NCBI GenBank assembly: GCA_017607445.1
Contig: JAEVHH010000006.1
Span: forward strand, 310,001-374,000
DNA: 64,000 nt
From: Histoplasma ohiense
Lineage: Eukaryota > Ascomycota > Eurotiomycetes > Onygenales > Ajellomycetaceae
Direction of reading: 5' to 3'
In this document: in pieces, positions 59,652 through 64,000 of the stretch
How the letters are laid out: every line of letters begins with the position of its first letter
How positions within the stretch are numbered: position 1 is the first letter of the stretch
Program-made: the position numbers and the translations under genes
Notes under the pieces: generated by a model
Seen by the model: only the letters and a program-made list of their open reading frames with translations
What the model was told of the DNA's origin: nothing
Databases searched by the model: none

Positions 59652-60431
59652 TCAATTTACTGACAATTGCCCATTCGGGAATTGGTCATAGAAAAGACAA
59701 AATCGGCAGTTGTATCGCAAACAGATGAAGTCATCACGGCATAAAATATAGGAACAGCGTTCATCGGGACTTGGAGGATCATGCCGCCGGTTCCTAAGGC
59801 CATCCATGGTCCGTCCAAATAAGGCGAGCTGTTCCTCCTCACTCTGCCGAAGGTGCATTTCTATAGTCTTATTTGTAACGAAGAGAGGGGGCAAGTGTTC
59901 CTCTGGTGCATAGAGCTGACTGTCCGAGACCATTGCGACCATCAACGCCACTCCATATCTCCTCCAAGTGCTTCCGCGCATCTGGGTCGTAATGATCGAG
60001 GACAGTTTTCATGAGCTGTGCATTCGTCAGCCTTGCGGTGTCAACCACAGCGCCGTCTGGACCGAAGGAGCGTATAACTCCGTCATCGGCAACATGTTTA
60101 TATCCGCCAGGGGCACTCTTCAGGCGACCGATAATGTCGTGCACACTCTGTGTCTAGGCACATATCCAATGTCAACTTTAGCTTGATGAGTTCCCCTAGA
60201 GGAAGTATTTAAGTCTTCGGAACTGAGAACCGAGAATGGGAACTACCTTAGCAAGCTCAAACTCAGCACCCTGATTTAAAACAGAAAGGTACTGACTGAT
60301 ATATGAGAATTGCTTCTCCCCCCCCATCGCTTTGAGAAAAGAACACAGTTATATAACTTACTCCCGTTCTTGCCCACCCAGCAACAACGCCAAGAAGATC
60401 AAACGAATGCAAAAATGATTCGAAGCTTCAT
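59652..60431 (-). pseudogene. Frameshifted small cysteine-rich (probably secreted) protein gene
   Basis: The main exon (60153-59652) encodes an ordered N-part with APGGYKHVADDGVIRSFG and VVDTARLTNAQL, then loses frame near 59930-59945. The adjoining frame carries the rest (QLYAPEEHLPPLF) to a C-terminal cysteine block of spacing C-x4-C-x5-C-x4-C-x2-C. A GT-AG intron (60246-60154) links it in phase to an upstream segment 60327-60247. Further upstream an ATG at 60431-60429 starts a short basic-hydrophobic, signal-like run that also changes frame, and it is followed by a strong GTAAGT donor near 60360. This looks like a small cysteine-rich secreted-protein family seen in Eurotiomycetes, decayed by at least one and perhaps two frameshifts. 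Sequencing error at homopolymers is an alternative. Function is unknown; I do not claim an effector role. Confidence 0.55.
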
Positions 60432-60589
60432 AGCTGAAGATTAGAAAAATGGATTGCAGCAGATAAAAACCTTCCCCACCCCCGCTCCCTCCAAAATTAA
60501 AACGAACAGATAAGAAGAAAGCGTAAATATATAACCGTGCCAAGCGCCCTCCTTACTCCCGTTCGTGAGTGCGCCACACACTCAAGAAA

Positions 60590-60850
60590 ATATCACCGTG
60601 TAAAAAAAATATATTTTGAGGATGCTGAACTTTTAAAAATTATAATCACCACGCATCTATATACCCACTAGAAGCTGTACAATCTGCCACAAACTGAGAT
60701 GTGATAGAATTATTATTAAAGCTTATATTTTTATCAGATATTTATTTTAAATTTATAAACTTCTACTTCATTTACTGATCAACGAAATTTTAAAGATGAA
60801 GAATAAGAATAATTTGAAATATTTTTATTACAGTGATATATTTTGTCTGA
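60590..60850. other. AT-rich patch, possibly RIP-decayed repeat
   Basis: High A+T with TA-rich runs, between the cysteine-rich pseudogene and the GSK-3 upstream region; no coding signal. Confidence 0.35.
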
Positions 60851-61847
60851 TAAGGTACACTCACTAATGGGAGTTAGTAAAGAATTGACTACCCAAGGCT
60901 CACGGAATCGTTATCAAATTATCCAATTCTCGAATTCTCCAATTTACTGTCCTCGGGCTGCGACCAAGGCCGGGGCGGCGGGTGGATCCCCCCAAAATGT
61001 CTTGGCACGACTGCGAGCCGTGGTCGCTGGCGTTTTGTGGGTATGTTGGCCTCACCTGACCGACACCTGCGCGCCACCGAGCCAATCCGTCCAGGCAGGC
61101 CGCGGGAGGTTCCAACGGGCACCAATAGCTACCACTTCCGGACAAGGGCTCAGGCAGTATCCGCGTGACATCGAGGGCGTACCAGGGAAGAGAAACCTTC
61201 CAAGGTTGGAAATGAAGGGAGAAATGCGAGGTGAGTGAGATGGGGAGGGACGGCAAGCAGCGCGAATAACGAATGAAAGGGATATGAAACCGAGCAACAT
61301 TGAACAATCTCAACAACCAGTTTTTGAAAACTTTTGCGCAATAGTTCCTGGCAGTGTATATGTATTATTGAATATGAGATATTGCATTCATCTCATAGAA
61401 TTGTAGAATTGCTGGTGGCGAATGGATAAATATCATTCAAGACAAGAGAAAAAAAAAAAAAAAAAAAAAAGCAAGCAACCACTCGGGTACCTTGTATGTA
61501 ACCTGTAACTAGCATGCCAATAGTCATTTGGAGAAATGCTCATTGGCACAATCCACAGCAACAGGCGAGAGACGACAACACAAGCGACACTGCCGCTGCT
61601 CAACACTCACAACAGGACGATAGATAGGGACGACGATTGGCATTAATAGAGGAGAAGAAGACGAAGAGTAAGCAGGGCAACCGAAATTCTGCCTGGGAAT
61701 TCGCCTCCCTCTCCCTCTCCTCCGGTTGTTGTGGGCTGGCTGGCAACTCCCTCGTCCTGCCCCGTGCTGTTCCTTGTCCTTGTCCGGCTCCTTTATTCTG
61801 TCAGTTTGTTTGTTTGTTTAGTAGCAGAGTCTCCTCCTCCTCTTCCT

Positions 61848-61902
61848 GCCGCCGCCGCCGCCGCCGCTGCTGCTGCTGCTGCTGCTGTTGTTGTTGCTGC
61901 TG
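61848..61902 (+). repeat. GCC/GCT/GTT trinucleotide tract in the GSK-3 upstream region
   Basis: About seven gcc units pass into about seven gct units and then gtt units, a compound trinucleotide repeat about 1 kb before the GSK-3 start codon. Confidence 0.85.
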
Positions 61903-62866
61903 TGTCTGTGTCTGCTTCTTCCATTTCTTACTTCCTGACTTGGGTTGGGTTGTCTTGGTCCCGTGTGTCCGCACTCCCTCCGTCAACGTCACTCTGGCAC
62001 AACTAACCAACCACACCAGCAACATCACCACCAACCTCTCTCCTCCCTCTTCACTCCTCCCTCACCAGCCGCATTCACCACCACTCACCACCACCACCAC
62101 TCACCACCACCACCACCTACCTCCTACCACCACCTACCACCACAATACTCATCATCACCACACTCCTCTTCTCCTCTACTCCTCTACTCCTCTTCTCCCC
62201 ACCTCCTCCTCTTAAACCATTTCTCCCTAACCTCTTCCGCTTCCCCTCCACTCGTACTCCTCCTCCACCTCGTGCCGCTTCCCTAGCAACCATACTACCT
62301 ACATACACGCTGTGCCTATTTGCGATCCTCTCTACCCCTCACTGTAACCACAGTGACTGCTGCTTTCCCTCTCCACCCTTGATCATTGTCCTATTTTCAA
62401 ACTTGCTCGCTTGTGAACACACACACAAACAATTCACACATCATTCATTCAAGTATTCAGTCATTCACTCATTCAATCTACTTATCTTCTCACACATCAC
62501 TATTCAATCTGGCTCACTCCTCTCTCTTCTTCTTCCCTCTGCCACTTGTGTTCATTCTACATGTGCAGATCTCCATAGTCCACTTTGAAGAAAACCACAT
62601 ACTAGCTCTTAGTTAAGCTTTGTTTTGCCAGCGACATACCTCCACACCCTTCCCACCTCTGCTATTTCTCATCGCCTCTCTGCTCAACTGCATCACTCCA
62701 TCCTCTTAATAGTTCTGATCGCCCTTGCCCCAGAAATTCGTTCGACGACAACGGCGAAGCTGAGAGCGGAAACAAGGAAGATATATTTTAAAAAAAAAAA
62801 AAAATAAAAAAAAAGCACTTACCTCGATATTCCTGTCGGGTGCTGGGGCCTTCTCCAGATTGAATT

Positions 62867-64000
62867 ATGTCACTAAATCGTCCAGGGGCGTTTTCTGGCT
62901 TACGAATGGGTGGTATGTTTTATTTTTATTTGAAAGATATACTTCTTGTCAACATTGCTAAGTGATAAGGCTGATGCTGACATTTCTTTTTCTTTTCTTT
63001 TCCCTCTTGCAGAAGTAACCCGTGAAAAGGTGCAGGATGGGTTGACAGGAGAGACAAGGGATATGCAGTATACTCAGTGCAAAATTGTGGGAAATGGTTC
63101 CTTTGGTGTGGTCTTTCAAACCAAGATCTCTCCCTCTGGTGAAGATGCAGCCATCAAAAGGGTACTGCAGGACAAGCGCTTCAAGGTTGGTTCCCGACCT
63201 AATTTAAATTGTTCATCTACTTTGATGAACCGCACTAAGTGACCACTCTCTTTCCCTTCCTATAGAATCGCGAACTCCAGATCATGCGCATCGTACGGCA
63301 TCCAAATATCGTCCAGCTAAAAGCTTTTTACTACTCCAATGGAGAAAGAGTAAGCTTCTGCAACCCCAACCCCCCTCCTCCCTCGCCCCTCTAAATTACC
63401 TTATGTTGCCATACAATCGGCCATAATAGACGCCGTATTATCATCGATGTTTTACAAGGAGTATCCGGTCTGACAAGTTGAACCCCCTGCCTCCTTCTCT
63501 CTACATGATCTAGAAAGATGAAGTCTACCTTAACCTGGTGCTGGAGTTCGTACCCGAGACCGTCTACCGTGCTTCCCGTTATTTCAACAAGATGAAGACA
63601 ACTATGCCTATGCTGGAAGTAAAACTTTACATCTACCAGCTCTTCCGCTCTCTCGCATACATACATTCCCAGGGCATCTGCCATCGTGACATCAAACCCC
63701 AAAACCTCCTGTTGGATCCCAACACGGGAATTCTGAAACTGTGCGATTTTGGCAGCGCCAAGATCCTTGTCGAGAACGAACCCAACGTGTCATACATATG
63801 CTCTCGTTACTATCGTTCACCGGAACTCATCTTCGGTGCGACCAATTATACTACGAAGATTGGTAAGTTGCAACAACGACTGTGTCCCCCGTCTTGCCCA
63901 TCCCCCACCCATTTTTTTATTTTTATTTTTTCATTCCCCTCCTCCTCCTCTTCATTCGCAAACGTTACGTACGCCTCTGATGCTTTACAGACGTGTGGTC
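62867..64000 (+). CDS. Glycogen synthase kinase 3 (partial, cut by window edge)
   Basis: Exons 62867-62912, 63013-63185, 63266-63349, 63514-63862 and 63991-64000 (continuing) give the N-terminal part of a GSK-3 family Ser/Thr kinase. The Gly-rich loop is [11 protein letters not shown], the ATP-binding Lys is in AIKRVLQD, the catalytic loop is [12 protein letters not shown], the metal motif is DFGSAK, and the activation loop is [13 protein letters not shown], with the Tyr typical of GSK-3. The first exon encodes only 15 residues and one base. GSK-3 kinases act in carbon, stress and developmental signalling. The start was placed at 62867 because it is the first ATG that splices in phase to the conserved [10 protein letters not shown] segment. 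Confidence 0.94.

Larger units (their letters stand above)
60432..62866. other. Long upstream region and probable 5' leader of the GSK-3 gene
   Basis: No gene was supported. An AT-rich patch lies at 60590-60850 and a poly-A run at 61449-61470. From about 61680 to 62760 the plus strand becomes C/T- and CA-rich with GCC/GCT and CAC/ACC repeats, as in long fungal promoters or 5' untranslated leaders. Frames such as 61637-62215 are low-complexity by-products of these repeats. Confidence 0.45.

Noticed and set aside
61637..62215. 192-codon frame rich in Cys, Ser and His
   Set aside because: It is the translation of GCC/GCT and CAC trinucleotide repeats; the opposite strand gives polyglutamine, as expected of a repeat artefact.
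1..64000. tRNA genes, rRNA and CRISPR arrays
   Set aside because: A by-eye scan for B-box-like GTTCGANTC motifs with a matching acceptor stem found none; CRISPR arrays are not expected in a fungal nuclear sequence and no regular repeat-spacer pattern was seen.

Overview
This window is a eukaryotic, filamentous-ascomycete segment. Genes carry many short GT-AG introns, start sites are in fungal context, and protein families such as Get4, Rai1, Elp2, Urm1, Caf16, Tom40, a C2H2 plus fungal-TF regulator and a FunK1-like kinase are typical of Pezizomycotina. The gene content suggests Eurotiomycetes. A FunK1-like kinase and scattered AT-rich islands hint at Onygenales, but the sequence alone does not settle this.

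Left edge (1-5.3 kb): the 5' end of a secreted aspartic protease gene (minus), a five-exon rfc4 gene (minus), and about 2 kb with no recognisable gene.

Centre (5.3-31.6 kb): a catabolic cluster whose content matches the nicotinate-utilisation (hxn) system known from Aspergillus nidulans. It holds a salicylate-hydroxylase-type FAD monooxygenase (hxnX-like), a PgdA-like polysaccharide deacetylase/cyclic-imide hydrolase (hxnM-like), a short-chain dehydrogenase (hxnW-like), an acetamidase-family amidase (hxnN-like), a phenol-hydroxylase-type FAD monooxygenase (hxnV-like), a molybdenum hydroxylase (hxnS-like), a broken old-yellow-enzyme relic (hxnT-like) and a C2H2 transcription factor (hxnR-like). 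Together they would hydroxylate nicotinate, decarboxylate and reduce the ring, open the cyclic imide and deamidate the product. A single-exon kinase-like gene with a possible nuclease-like motif sits inside the cluster between hxnV and hxnS. The transporters hxnP and hxnZ and the dioxygenase hxnY are not in this window.

Right-centre (34.4-52.1 kb): a compact housekeeping block on alternating strands. It encodes a low-complexity protein of unknown function, Get4, Rai1, a tRNA isopentenyltransferase, Caf16, Elp2, Urm1, a 6-phosphofructo-2-kinase with a degenerate phosphatase motif, and Tom40. Three of these (tRNA isopentenyltransferase, Elp2, Urm1) act on the tRNA anticodon loop, and elp2 and urm1 are head to head.

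Right end (52.1-64 kb): almost 11 kb that is gene-poor and rich in homopolymers, microsatellites and AT-rich patches. It contains one frameshifted small cysteine-rich protein gene (minus). The window ends inside a GSK-3 kinase gene (plus). All exon coordinates are my manual splice predictions; reading phase was checked across every junction of the intact multi-exon models.
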